In this document: piece after piece, positions 47,557-56,961 of the stretch
Numbering within the stretch: the stretch's first letter is position 1
Layout: each line of letters opens with the position of its first letter
Assembly: GCA_022821085.1 (NCBI GenBank)
Contig: JAJEEG010000006.1
Span: 1,571,330-1,635,329 of the forward strand
Length of the DNA stretch: 64,000 nucleotides
DNA from: Candidatus Latescibacterota bacterium
GTDB taxonomy: Bacteria; JAAXHH01
Direction of reading: 5' to 3'
Made by a program: the position numbers and the translations under genes
Notes under the pieces: generated by a model
Database searches by the model: none
The model's input: the letters and a program-made list of their open reading frames with translations, nothing else
Told to the model about the DNA's origin: nothing

Positions 47557-47585
47557 AATATAGGCGCGACGGGCCGTTGTGTCAA
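47557..47585 (-). promoter_or_regulatory. Strong sigma70-like promoter of lysS-lolC-lolD
   Basis: On the minus strand, TTGACA (47585-47580) and TATATT (47562-47557) are 17 nt apart, leaving a leader of about 95 nt. The rest of the 287-nt gap upstream of lysS is GC-rich and has an 11-nt repeat (GGGTGCGGGAT at 47607 and 47618); nothing else was recognised in it. Confidence 0.7.
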
Positions 47586-47741
47586 CGAAAAAGGACTTCT
47601 GAAACAGGGTGCGGGATGGGTGCGGGATGGGTGCGTGGGACGTGTGCCGGGGGGACGCCCGGCGGCGTTTTCGGGACGTTGAGGGATGGGCGCGGGCGGC
47701 TGGCGTGCGGGGACGCGCGCGCGGGCGTGAGGGATGAGGAT

Positions 47742-48858
47742 CTAGTCGCTTTCTGCTGAATCTCCACGACGGAGATAGGCCTCGATGAAGGCATCGATTC
47801 CACCGTTCATCACGGACTGGATGTTGCCGATTTCCGTTCCGGTCCGGTGGTCCTTTACCATGGTGTAGGGATGGAAGACGTAGGAACGGATCTGGCTGCC
47901 CCACGCGATGTCCTTCTTGTCGCCTTCGAGACGTTCCCTTTTCTCCCGGATCTCATCCTGCCGTTGCTGGTAGAGGCGGGACATGAGCACCTTCATGGCG
48001 CTTTCCCGGTTGCGGTGCTGGGAGCGCTCGGACTGGCACTGCACGACGATGCCGGAGGGCCGGTGGGTGATGCGCACGGCCGAAGAGGTCTTGTTCACGT
48101 GCTGGCCTCCGGCGCCGCTCGCCCGGTAGACGTCGATCTCCAGGTCCGATTCGCTTAGATCGATATCGCCCGGATCGTCGATTTCAGGCAGCACGGAAAC
48201 CGAGGCGAAGGAGGTGTGCCGCCGGTGGTTGGAGTCGAATGGGGAGATGCGCACGAGGCGGTGGACCCCGGCTTCCGCCTTGAGGTACCCGTAGGCGTAT
48301 TCGCCCGAGACCTCGATGGATACGCTCTTGATGCCGGCTTCCTCGCCCGGCTGCAGGTCCAGGGTATCGAAGGCGTAGTCCCGGGATTCCATCCAGCGCA
48401 GGTACATGCGCATGAGCATTTCCGCCCAGTCCTGGGACTCGGTACCGCCCGCCCCGGGGTGAATGGAAACGATGGCGTTCTTCGTGTCGTCGGGGGCCGA
48501 CAGCATGCTCTGCAGCGTCGCCGCCTCCAGGAGGCCCTGCAGCGACCGGACTCCTTCTTCGATCTCGTCGAAAGCGTCCCGGTCATCCTCCTCTACGGCC
48601 ATTTCAAAGAGGGTCTCCAGGTCCTCGGCCTGGCTGCCCATCTCGTTCCAGCCATCGATGATCTTCTTGTGATCGCTGATCTGCCGGCTGATCGTCTGGG
48701 CCCTGGCCTGGTTGTTCCAGAAGTCCGGTTCGCCCGTGACGCCTTCGAGCCGGGCCGTCTCCGCCTGCCGTTTCTCTATGTCAAAGACCCCTCCAGAGAT
48801 AGGACAACTGGCTCCGGCAGGCTTCCAGCGCGTTCTTGATTTCGGATGGTTCCATCAT
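47742..48858 (-). CDS. prfB: Peptide chain release factor 2, with programmed +1 frameshift
   Basis: RF2 terminates translation at UGA and UAA. The gene is read in two frames. ATG at 48858 starts 25 codons (MMEPSEIKNALEAC onward) ending in CTT, then an in-frame TGA at 48783-48781; skipping the T continues as GAC (48782) for 346 residues, giving 371 aa, close to the RF2 norm. The second part has the RF2 tripeptide SPF (RISPFDSN) and the catalytic GGQ (SGAGGQHVNKTSSAVR). A naive start at 48641 would lose the first 72 residues. It lies 19 nt from the dehydrogenase gene upstream. Confidence 0.95.
48780..48794 (-). promoter_or_regulatory. RF2 autoregulatory frameshift site
   Basis: On the minus strand the sequence GGAGG-GGT-CTT-TGA-C holds the classic elements: an internal Shine-Dalgarno core, a 3-nt spacer, the slippery CUU, and a weak UGA-C stop decoded by RF2 itself. 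Low RF2 favours the shift and so RF2 synthesis. Confidence 0.93.
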
Positions 48859-48877
48859 CTTGGGCAAGTGCTCCTTT

Positions 48878-49921
48878 CTAGAAACGCCTGAACGCTTCTT
48901 CCAGCAATTCCTGGTCGCGGATGGAGTCCGCTCCGGCAGAACGGGCCGGGTCGCCGGACCGTATGCAGGCCAGGAAGTGGGCGTTCGCCCGACGGAACGC
49001 CCAGTCCCTCGGCGCCTGCGGCTGGGCGTGTTCCTGTATGTCGCCCGCCCGGTAGACCGAGACCCGGGCCGGCACGTTCCTGAGCAGCGGGGGCGGCGTA
49101 AGGACCTCCACCCATCCGTCTTCGAAATACACCTTGACGCCCTCGTCCCAGAAATTCGCCGACAGCCTTCCCAGTTCCAGCACCGCGTCGAAGCCGTCCA
49201 TGGCGAAGACCATCAGTTTGGTCGGGGCGTCGAGGACCGCGAATTCCAGTGACTGGACCTCGCCCAGCAGGTGGCGCATCAGATTGATGTTATGGCAATA
49301 CAGGTTGTTCAGGCTGTAGAGCTCGCGGACGCGTTCCTTCTCCAGCCACTCCGGAGGACGGGGCTCGATTTCCGGGTAGGTTTCGTCCGTCCGGATCGGC
49401 GTCCCGGCGTTGCAGACCCAGTCTCCGGCGAAGCAATGGCCCCTGGCGTGGGTGATCGCCCCGAGTTCGCCGGATGACGACAGTTCTTCGATGATCGAGC
49501 GGGCCAGTTCCACGCCGGTATCGAAGCGTTTCATGTACCCGACCATCAGTTGGCGCTCGTTACGCTCGGCGGCCTCGACCATGCGGCGGGCATCGGACAG
49601 GTTGGTCGCCATGGGTTTCTCGAGATATACGTGCTTGCCCGCGTTCAACGCGTCGATGGAAACAGGCGCGTGGGCGTCGTCCGAAGTGATCTGCACGATG
49701 GCGTCTATCGCGGGATCGGCGCAGAGCTCCTCGTGGGAGTCGCAGGTCCTCGCGACCCCGAAACGGTCGGCCACCAAACGCGCGAGCCGGGGCCTGCGGT
49801 CGGCCAGGGCAACCACCTCGCAACCATCCATCCCCGTGAAATTGGGCAAGTGGACCAGTTGTCCCATGAATCCCGCGCCGACGAAGCCGATCCTGATCCG
49901 GTCGTTGTTCGTAGGTCCCAC
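48878..49921 (-). CDS. Gfo/Idh/MocA-family oxidoreductase
   Basis: 347 aa. The N-terminal NAD(P)-binding fold starts RIGFVGAGFMGQLVHLPNF and the catalytic-Lys segment is YLEKPMATN near 96-104. The C-terminal alpha/beta domain is typical of sugar or inositol dehydrogenases. The substrate is unknown; a long loop with PRPPEWLEKERVREL is uncommon. It is followed closely by prfB but is not functionally related to it. No promoter was recognised in the 126 nt between it and radC. Confidence 0.9.
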   Translation of the reverse strand: MGPTNNDRIRIGFVGAGFMGQLVHLPNFTGMDGCEVVALADRRPRLARLVADRFGVARTCDSHEELCADPAIDAIVQITSDDAHAPVSIDALNAGKHVYLEKPMATNLSDARRMVEAAERNERQLMVGYMKRFDTGVELARSIIEELSSSGELGAITHARGHCFAGDWVCNAGTPIRTDETYPEIEPRPPEWLEKERVRELYSLNNLYCHNINLMRHLLGEVQSLEFAVLDAPTKLMVFAMDGFDAVLELGRLSANFWDEGVKVYFEDGWVEVLTPPPLLRNVPARVSVYRAGDIQEHAQPQAPRDWAFRRANAHFLACIRSGDPARSAGADSIRDQELLEEAFRRF

Positions 49922-50047
49922 GCCATCCTCCGGGTGATATGCGCGCCTGTGCCTGAATAGCGCGCCGCTTCCGCCCGATACGCCTTGCGCCGGGCCGTCG
50001 GGTTGACAAAGCTGACCAGGCGGACCAAGCTGGCCGGCAGGCGGCCG

Positions 50048-50746
50048 CTATATTAAACCCTTGCCGGCCAGGCTGGTAAAGGACTTTCGGCCGATGATGA
50101 TGTGATCCAGCACCTTGATGTCGATCATCTGGCCCGCGTCGACGAGCTGGGCCGTGATCTTGAGGTCGTCCTGGCTCGGTGTGGGATCGCCGCTGGGATG
50201 GTTATGTACGAAGATTACCGACGCGGCCGAGTCGAGGATGGCGGGTTTGAACACTTCGCGGGGATGGACGATGCTCGCCGTAAGACTGCCCACAGATACG
50301 GTCACGCCGCGGATCAGGCAGTTGCGTGCGTCGAGCATCAGGACCATGAAAATCTCCTTGCGCAGGTCCCGAAGTCTCGGCATGAAGTAGCGCGCCACGT
50401 CCGTGCTCGAAACGAAGGACTTCTGTTCCATTTCCTGCGCTTCGAGCCGGCGGCCGATTTCGATGGCGGAGGCGATCTGGGCGGCCTTGACGGGCCCCAC
50501 GCCCGACACCTGGCACAACTCGCTCAGTTCCCGGGTGGCGAGGTGGCGCAGACCGCCGAAGTGCTGCAGGAGTTCCCGTGAGATTTCAATGACGTCCCTG
50601 CCTCCCGCGCCGTTTCCCGTGCGCAGCAGCAGCGCGATCAATTCCGTGTCCGACAGCGTGTGTATGCCGTACTTAAGCAGACGCTCCCTGGGCTTTTCGT
50701 CCTCCGGCCAGTCCCTGATCGGTGTTACTCCCTGTAAATCGGTCAT
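50048..50746 (-). CDS. radC: RadC/DUF2466-type JAMM-domain protein
   Basis: 232 aa from the ATG at 50746, preceded by AAAGGA at 7 nt; an upstream ATG at 50779 lacks a good site. It has a helix-hairpin-helix N-domain (KPRERLLKYGIHTLSDTELI) and the JAMM metal motif HNHPSGDPTPSQDD, then HIIIGRKSFTSLAGKG at the end. Despite the name, a role in DNA repair is doubtful; the biochemical role is unknown. Confidence 0.93.
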   Translation of the reverse strand: MTDLQGVTPIRDWPEDEKPRERLLKYGIHTLSDTELIALLLRTGNGAGGRDVIEISRELLQHFGGLRHLATRELSELCQVSGVGPVKAAQIASAIEIGRRLEAQEMEQKSFVSSTDVARYFMPRLRDLRKEIFMVLMLDARNCLIRGVTVSVGSLTASIVHPREVFKPAILDSAASVIFVHNHPSGDPTPSQDDLKITAQLVDAGQMIDIKVLDHIIIGRKSFTSLAGKGLI

Positions 50747-50826
50747 CGCATCATCCTTTCTGCGGGTCATTGGAAACATTGCGTGTTGACCGATTCAGTC
50801 GGATTTCGATCAGGCGATCTCGTAAG

Positions 50827-51690
50827 CTATTGCGCCTCCTCGCCCGCACGCTCTGCCGCGCCGGAACCCGGATTCGCCGCGGCAGGCCCCGTATCCGGCG
50901 ATCCACCCGAAACCGCCGGTTTCATCGCGTCCACGAAAGGCTTGAAGAGGTCGATAGGGACCGGGAACAGCGTGGTGGAGTTGTTCTCCGCCGCCACGAC
51001 CGACAGGGTCTGGAGGTAACGCAACTGCACGGCGACGGGATGGGTGCCCATGACATGGGCGGCCTCGGAGAGTTTTTCCGCGGCCTGCTGCTCTCCCAGG
51101 GCGTTGATGACCTTGGCCCGGCGTTCCCGCTCCGCTTCCGCCTGCTTGGCCATGGCGCGCTGCATCTCGATGGGCAGGTCGACGTTCTTGATGACGACCA
51201 TGGACACCTTGATGCCCCAGGGTTCGGTCTGCTGGTCCAGCAGGATCTGCAGGTCCTCGTTGATCTTGTCCCGGTTGGACAGCAAATCGTCCAGTTCCAC
51301 CTGCCCGAGCACGCTCCGCAGCGAGGTCTGGGCCAGTTGGTGGGTCGCCTGCAGGAAATCCTCCACCTCGGTGATCGCCCGTTCGGGGTCGATGACCCGG
51401 AAGTATATCACCGCGTTGACCTTGATGGACACGTTGTCCCGGGTGATTACGTCCTGGGCCGGCACGTCCTTGGTCACGGTGCGCAGGCTGACCTTTTCCA
51501 TTTTATCGATGCCGGGGATCAGGATAATGATACCGGGGCCGTTCTTCCCGATGAGGGCCTTGGAAAGCCGGCCCAGCCGGAATATCACGCCCCGCTCGTA
51601 TTCGCGGAGTATCTTGACCGCGTTGGTGAAAAGAACGATGAGGATCAGGATGATTACGATCGTCGATAGCTGAAATCCGTCAAAGAACAT
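50827..51690 (-). CDS. Slipin (stomatin-like SPFH protein), NfeD partner
   Basis: 287 aa from the ATG at 51690, with AGGGGAGG upstream. A single N-terminal membrane segment ([20 protein letters not shown]) leads into a band 7 domain ([16 protein letters not shown], then [20 protein letters not shown]) and a helical region ([19 protein letters not shown]). This is a prokaryotic stomatin. It lies 16 nt after nfeD, the standard pairing in which the NfeD protease is thought to act on the slipin. A Gly/Pro/Ala-rich tail ends the protein. Confidence 0.92.
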   Translation of the reverse strand: MFFDGFQLSTIVIILILIVLFTNAVKILREYERGVIFRLGRLSKALIGKNGPGIIILIPGIDKMEKVSLRTVTKDVPAQDVITRDNVSIKVNAVIYFRVIDPERAITEVEDFLQATHQLAQTSLRSVLGQVELDDLLSNRDKINEDLQILLDQQTEPWGIKVSMVVIKNVDLPIEMQRAMAKQAEAERERRAKVINALGEQQAAEKLSEAAHVMGTHPVAVQLRYLQTLSVVAAENNSTTLFPVPIDLFKPFVDAMKPAVSGGSPDTGPAAANPGSGAAERAGEEAQ

Positions 51691-51706
51691 GGGCGTCCTC
51701 CCCTTA

Positions 51707-53014
51707 TTACGTTGCGTCCGTACCTGATTCCAGGCTTTCCACCTTGAGTCGCAGGCCATTGACCTCCACTACCCGAATCGGCGTATCGGGCTCGATGGGC
51801 GTTTCGCTCGTGGCGAACCAGTATTCGCCGTGGACGAACACTTTGCCGTTCCGGTCGTCCACGGCCGTGTGCGCGCGGCCCGTCTCGCCGATCAGTCCCT
51901 GGCTGCCGGTGGTCGTGCGCCGCTTCTGGGCTTTCAGCGCGTAGCCCACGGCGAAGAGCGTGAAGGCCGCGGTCGCGATCACGGCCGGAATGATGGCATA
52001 CAGGGAAATGCGCAGATAGGGATCGGGCGAATCGATGAGCATCATCGAACCGATCGTGAAGGAAACGGCGCCGCCGAGGGTCAGGAGGCCACCGCTGGCC
52101 ACGAACAGTTCCGCCACGAACAGCCCGAGTCCGAGCAGGATGAGCAGCAGTCCGGCGTAGTTTATGGGCAGCGTCTGCAGGGCGAAAAGCCCGATGACGA
52201 TGCACATGCCGCCCACGACGCCGGGGAAAATGGCCCCGGGGTTGATGAACTCGTAGATGAGCCCGTAGAACCCGAGCATCATCAGGAGATAGGCGATGTT
52301 GGGATTGGAGAGCACGTTCAGTACCCGGTGATGCCAGCTCATTTCACGAATGCTCACCTCGGCGTCCTTCGTGCGCAATACCCGGCTGCCTTCCCGGACT
52401 TCCACCACGGTTCCGTCGATCCGTATGAGCAGGGAGTCCAGCGTGGCGACGCTGAGGTCCACGACGTTCTGCTCCACGGCTTCCCGGTCGGTCAGGGCTT
52501 CGGCCTTCCGCACCGCCTGTTCCGCCCAGTCCGCGTTCCGGCCATGCTTGTCGGCGATGGACCGGATATAGCTCACGGAGAAGTTCTCGACTTTCTCCTG
52601 CATGGTCGAGTCCGCGACCGCGCCGCCGATGCCCACCGGGCTGGCCGCGCCGATGCTCGTGCCCGGCGCCATGGCGGCGACGTGGGCGCTCATGGTGATG
52701 AACACGCCCGCCGATCCGGCGCCAGCGCCGCTGGGCGACACGTAGACCACGACGGGCACGTTGGACGCGAGCATGTCCTTTATCATCATCTGCGTGGACT
52801 GGAGCAGCCCGCCGGGGGTGTCGAGCAGGATCACCAGGCATTCCGACCGGTCGTCTTCCGCCCTTTCGATCGCGGCGGTAACGTGCTGGACGCTGATCGG
52901 TCCGATCGGGCCGGTCAGCCTGATGACGTCGACCCGGGATGCCGCGGCGTCCGCTCCCGGCCAGGAAAGCGCGAAGACCATCAGGATGCATTTAAGAGTT
53001 CGTATCGGGTTCAT
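51707..53014 (-). CDS. nfeD: NfeD-like membrane-bound serine protease
   Basis: 435 aa with a signal peptide (about 1-25). A ClpP/crotonase-like protease domain ([16 protein letters not shown]; the nucleophile Ser in [11 protein letters not shown]), about five membrane segments (from [17 protein letters not shown] to [20 protein letters not shown]) and a C-terminal OB-fold NfeD domain ([16 protein letters not shown]) follow. This is the long, active NfeD1b-type. It is predicted to cut the C-terminus of the adjacent slipin, from what is known in Pyrococcus. It forms an operon with the slipin. Confidence 0.92.
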   Translation of the reverse strand: MNPIRTLKCILMVFALSWPGADAAASRVDVIRLTGPIGPISVQHVTAAIERAEDDRSECLVILLDTPGGLLQSTQMMIKDMLASNVPVVVYVSPSGAGAGSAGVFITMSAHVAAMAPGTSIGAASPVGIGGAVADSTMQEKVENFSVSYIRSIADKHGRNADWAEQAVRKAEALTDREAVEQNVVDLSVATLDSLLIRIDGTVVEVREGSRVLRTKDAEVSIREMSWHHRVLNVLSNPNIAYLLMMLGFYGLIYEFINPGAIFPGVVGGMCIVIGLFALQTLPINYAGLLLILLGLGLFVAELFVASGGLLTLGGAVSFTIGSMMLIDSPDPYLRISLYAIIPAVIATAAFTLFAVGYALKAQKRRTTTGSQGLIGETGRAHTAVDDRNGKVFVHGEYWFATSETPIEPDTPIRVVEVNGLRLKVESLESGTDAT

Positions 53015-53057
53015 GATGGGTTTGCCCGGTTGGTTCGTGATAGGATTTGAGCGGCGG

Positions 53058-55097
53058 TTAAGGCCGGTGATTCGGATTGAGCAGGTGAACGAGTTGCACG
53101 GCCTGGAACAGCGCCGCCGGTTCGATCTGGGGCCTGAGGGATCGGCGCCGCGGGAACAGCGTGGTCTCTCCCATCATGGGCGGCGCCACCACGACTTCGA
53201 CCTGGCCCGGGTTTATGCGAATGTTCCGCTGGGGACACTTGGGCCAGATGGAATGAATGCCCCTGAAGGCCATGGGAATGATCACCACGTCGGGCGGAAT
53301 CTTGCTGAACAGTCCGTGCTGCAGGGGTATGGACTGGATGTCGAAGGCCGCCGTGGTCCCCGCGGCGTAGATGATGCCCGGCCGCTTTTCGAGCAGTCCG
53401 GCGAATCGCTGGGTCGCGTTATTGGTATCGCCCGCGCGGGGCAAGACCACGTAACCGTCGACCTCCTCGAGCAGGCGGTCGAATTCCGCGGCGTTCACGC
53501 CGAACAGGGTCGTGCTCCAGGATCCCAGGCGCAACGTGACGTACTCCGTCAGTCCCGACCGGGACAGGATGGTGCAGGGACGGGAGTCCTCCCAGCCCAG
53601 GGCGTCCAGCAGGACGCGGGACTGAAGCACCTTGTACATGACGGGATGGTCGAAGACGCTCTGGTGGGTCGGGAAGAAGAGGACCTTGTACCGCCCCTCG
53701 TGCAGCTTGAGCACGCGGGCCAGTTCGCCGACCATCGGATCGACGTGGACCTTGACCGTTATGCCGAAGATCTTCAGGGTCCTGTCGGCCCACGTTAGAC
53801 TGTTGTGCCATGCTGCGTCGAGCCGCTCCCGCTCGTCCAGGATCTCCTCCTCGATGGCGAGCTTGTTCCTGACATACCGCCATGAGGCGCCGATCCATCG
53901 GGTGAGCTTTGTGGCGCGCTTGACGGGAGAATACCGGGCGTTGCGCCCCACGTGCGGATACTCCAGGAAATGGCCGGCAGCAGTCCGGTCCAGCAGGGGC
54001 GGCACCACCATGGGTTCCAGCATGGAGGCGAGCTCGTCGGGGATTTTCGCCTTCTCCTCCTCATTATCCTTCATGTGCTGGTTGATCCGGTAGATGACCA
54101 GGTTGCACTTGTCCATCAGGCCATGGGTCAGGTCGATCATGTCCCGGGTCAGGCTCGTATAGTGATGGCCGTACCAGTATCCGGTAGGCTTGAGCTGCGC
54201 GGGGTTCTCCTGGTGCGCCTGGAAGAACTCCACCATCATGGCCTGGCCGAGCAGGATATCCTCCTGAATGCCGTCGATCTTGCGCTGGATGTACTTGCTC
54301 GGGACGTGCCGGCGGCAGAACTCGGCCAGCAGTTCGGCGTCGCTGATGATCTTCCATACCGCGCAGCCGAACCATGCGAAGTTGGTATAGGTATTGTAGC
54401 GAACGGCGAGCAATTCGCCGGCGGCCAGGTAATCGAGCGTTTTCTGCGCGGTGTTGTGGAATATGTCCCGCAGCGTGGAGCGGGTTTCCTTGCCGTCGAG
54501 CGTACATGGATAGGTAGCCTGCCAGATGGGGTCGTCCTCCGGCACGATGTCCTTGAGCTTCTCGGCGACCGGCTGGGCGTGAGACAGGGGCACGCGGGAC
54601 AGCCTGGCCCCGGCCAGGGCGGCCTCGCCTTCGTCGGGGGTAAACACGTTGCTCGCCCGGAGCGCTTCGACATAGACGGTCTGGTACAGTTCGAGGAACT
54701 GGGCGGTGGCACCCGGGTCCTGCTGCAGGAACTGCTCTCTGACGCGGGCGTACAACTGGACCGACTGATAGTAGTCGGGAGCGACTCGCCGGAACTGGTC
54801 GTAGGCCTCGCCCATCCGCTGGTCGCGAAGGAGGGGAACCCCTTCGTATATCGCGCCGATCAGCTTCGCGCGGTAGCCCAGTCCCTCCAGACCGATCGAT
54901 CCACCGGGCGTCCGCGAGGGCGGCCACTTCAGCAGTTCCGGATCGACGCCTTCGAAATAACCCTCGCTGTTCGCCAGGTCCAGCACACCCTGCGCGGCCT
55001 GGTCGTAGACCGTGAGCAGGACGTCCACGTTCCTGATCAGCGTCTGGTGATCGAACCAGATCGAAGCGGGATCGATTTTCTGGGTCGCGGTGTTCAT
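53058..55097 (-). CDS. Large glycerol-3-phosphate/lysophosphatidate acyltransferase-like protein
   Basis: 679 aa. The first 390 residues are a helical region without recognisable motifs. The acyltransferase domain starts near 440: H478-x4-D483 (THQSVFDH) is the catalytic pair, but the phosphate-binding FPEGT equivalent reads Y577-A-A-G-T581, losing the Glu, and the end resembles the final PlsC strand (DVVIIPMAFRG). The total size recalls GPAT-type PlsB (about 800 aa) more than PlsC (about 250). It may acylate glycerol phosphate or another acceptor. It lies 12 nt after the M81 gene. Confidence 0.78.
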   Translation of the reverse strand: MNTATQKIDPASIWFDHQTLIRNVDVLLTVYDQAAQGVLDLANSEGYFEGVDPELLKWPPSRTPGGSIGLEGLGYRAKLIGAIYEGVPLLRDQRMGEAYDQFRRVAPDYYQSVQLYARVREQFLQQDPGATAQFLELYQTVYVEALRASNVFTPDEGEAALAGARLSRVPLSHAQPVAEKLKDIVPEDDPIWQATYPCTLDGKETRSTLRDIFHNTAQKTLDYLAAGELLAVRYNTYTNFAWFGCAVWKIISDAELLAEFCRRHVPSKYIQRKIDGIQEDILLGQAMMVEFFQAHQENPAQLKPTGYWYGHHYTSLTRDMIDLTHGLMDKCNLVIYRINQHMKDNEEEKAKIPDELASMLEPMVVPPLLDRTAAGHFLEYPHVGRNARYSPVKRATKLTRWIGASWRYVRNKLAIEEEILDERERLDAAWHNSLTWADRTLKIFGITVKVHVDPMVGELARVLKLHEGRYKVLFFPTHQSVFDHPVMYKVLQSRVLLDALGWEDSRPCTILSRSGLTEYVTLRLGSWSTTLFGVNAAEFDRLLEEVDGYVVLPRAGDTNNATQRFAGLLEKRPGIIYAAGTTAAFDIQSIPLQHGLFSKIPPDVVIIPMAFRGIHSIWPKCPQRNIRINPGQVEVVVAPPMMGETTLFPRRRSLRPQIEPAALFQAVQLVHLLNPNHRP

Positions 55098-55109
55098 GAA
55101 GGGTTCCGG

Positions 55110-56573
55110 TCAGCTCTGCGCGCCGTCGAGCGGATAGAGTTTCCTGCCGAGGCGGTGATAGGTGACCACGCCGGCGTCATGGACGCCCGGTTCCGTGACC
55201 ACGTGGATCGCACCCGCCCACGGTTCGAATCCGGCCCGGAAGTGGGCCGATGACTTGACGCCGACATAGCGCATCTCCCTGGGGTCCAGCCCGAGAGATT
55301 CCGAAAACGCCGTATCGAAAGGCTGCTCGCGTTCGTTCACGAGAATGACGTGTATGCCTTCCTGCCGGATATGGGCCGACGGTCCCATCGTACCCTCCAG
55401 GCCCGCGAGCATGGGGCCGTGGTACCGGAACCTGCCGTCCGAAAGGGCCAGCACCTCCGCCGTCATGGTCACTGATTCGCCCTGCACCGGCGTGGACTTG
55501 CCCCCGACGTCCAGTGTAACCGTGGCACCCACGCCGGCGTCCATGCACCGGTCCACCGCCTCGGGATCGACGATGTACAGGACACAGGCATCTTCGAGTC
55601 CGGCGTCGATGAACGTGCGCAGCATGGCCGTGCTGTCACCCGGCGAGCCGCCGCCCGTGTTGTCGTTGCGGTCCGCCAGCACGACGGGGAACAGGCCCTC
55701 CTCGTGGACCCGTTCCAGCGTCTCCTTCGTCGACGGCATGGAGAAATGCCAGTCGGCCCGCCGGTCGTACAGCCAGGCGCCGAGTTCGTCCGCGTACCGC
55801 TGGGCCATCCCATGATCGTCGTCCGTCACGATGTACACGGACGCGCCCATGTGGGGTATGTCCGCCAGCGGGAAACAGGTGGCGATCGATCCGCAGACGA
55901 CCCCTGGCCGCGATTCGATTTCATGCAGGTAGTCGATCGCCTCCTTCATGGGCGAATGGGCCGTCACCTGGTTCATGCCCCAGACCATGGGGATCTGGTG
56001 CAGTGCCATGGTGGGCCGCAAGCCCTCCCTCAGGATCCGTACGAGCACGTCGGCACATTCCCGCCCCCGGGGCGCCATGTCCACCTCCGGGTAGGACTCC
56101 CGGCCGATCAGCACGTCGGCCTGCTCGATCATCAGCGGGGTCATGTTGGAGTGGATATCGAGCTGCCCTACGATGGGCACGTCCCCGACGAGGTCCCGGA
56201 CGGCGGAAAGGATGTATCCTTCGCCATCGTCGATGCCTTCGGCCACCATGGCGCCGTGCAGTTCGAGCAGCACGCCGTCTATTGGACCCGCGTTGCGAAA
56301 GCCCTCCAGCATCTCGTCGAGAATCTCGTCGAAAAGTGCCCGCGGCGTTGGACCGCTCGGATGGGGTTCGGCCACGATCGTGGGGATCAATTCGAACCCG
56401 TGTGCTTCCGCCCCTTCGATGAAACCGCCCGTGGGCTTGTTTGCGCCCCTGAACGCCTTGAGGACCTCGCTGCCCCGCAGGCCGCCGTACCGTTCCTGGT
56501 AGTTCCTCCGGGTGGTTTCCACGGTCGTGAACGTGCTCGTCTCGTGGGCGATGATTCCGGTTACGACGCGCAT
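55110..56573 (-). CDS. M81 family metallopeptidase with Glu in place of a zinc-ligand His
   Basis: 487 aa from the ATG at 56573, where the conserved MlrC-like start (VVTGIIAHETSTF) begins. The metal motif D139-I-H141 is intact, but the usual YPHxD reads Y161-P-E163-V-D, so the third ligand is Glu rather than His. E11 matches the N-terminal conserved Glu. This could shift metal preference or activity. It follows DUF423 and an SDR gene in one unit and is only distantly similar to the M81 protein at 26.96 kb. The substrate is unknown. Confidence 0.88.
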   Translation of the reverse strand: MRVVTGIIAHETSTFTTVETTRRNYQERYGGLRGSEVLKAFRGANKPTGGFIEGAEAHGFELIPTIVAEPHPSGPTPRALFDEILDEMLEGFRNAGPIDGVLLELHGAMVAEGIDDGEGYILSAVRDLVGDVPIVGQLDIHSNMTPLMIEQADVLIGRESYPEVDMAPRGRECADVLVRILREGLRPTMALHQIPMVWGMNQVTAHSPMKEAIDYLHEIESRPGVVCGSIATCFPLADIPHMGASVYIVTDDDHGMAQRYADELGAWLYDRRADWHFSMPSTKETLERVHEEGLFPVVLADRNDNTGGGSPGDSTAMLRTFIDAGLEDACVLYIVDPEAVDRCMDAGVGATVTLDVGGKSTPVQGESVTMTAEVLALSDGRFRYHGPMLAGLEGTMGPSAHIRQEGIHVILVNEREQPFDTAFSESLGLDPREMRYVGVKSSAHFRAGFEPWAGAIHVVTEPGVHDAGVVTYHRLGRKLYPLDGAQS

Positions 56574-56589
56574 TCGATTGCCTACCGTT

Positions 56590-56958
56590 TCAAGCTCGAT
56601 ATATGCCGTAGACCAGTAGAAGCCAGCCGACGATGAACGCCACGCCGCCAAGCGGGGTCACGGCGCCCAGCCACCGGACGCCCGTGAGACTCAATACGTA
56701 CAGGCTGCCGGAGAACAGCACCGTGCCGACGATGAACGACCATCCCGCCGCGGGCGGTATCGCACCCGGCCAGCGCGAGACTGCCCAGGCCGCGAAGAAC
56801 AGGGCGAAGGCGTGATACATCTGGTACCGGACGGCGGTCTCGAAGATCTCCAGCATCTCCGGCGAGATCCGGTCCTTCAGTCCATGGGCGCCGAAGGCCC
56901 CGGCGACCACGCCCAGGAGCGCCGAGATACCGCCGGTTATGGCAAAGAGCTTTTCCAT
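56590..56958 (-). CDS. DUF423 family membrane protein
   Basis: 122 aa with four hydrophobic segments. The family signature is at the start (GVVAGAFGAHGLKDRISPEM) and YQMYHAFALFFAAW follows. Homologues are widespread small inner-membrane proteins of unknown function. It lies 3 nt from the SDR stop and 16 nt before M81, so it is co-transcribed. Confidence 0.92.
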   Translation of the reverse strand: MEKLFAITGGISALLGVVAGAFGAHGLKDRISPEMLEIFETAVRYQMYHAFALFFAAWAVSRWPGAIPPAAGWSFIVGTVLFSGSLYVLSLTGVRWLGAVTPLGGVAFIVGWLLLVYGIYRA

Positions 56959-56961
56959 ATC

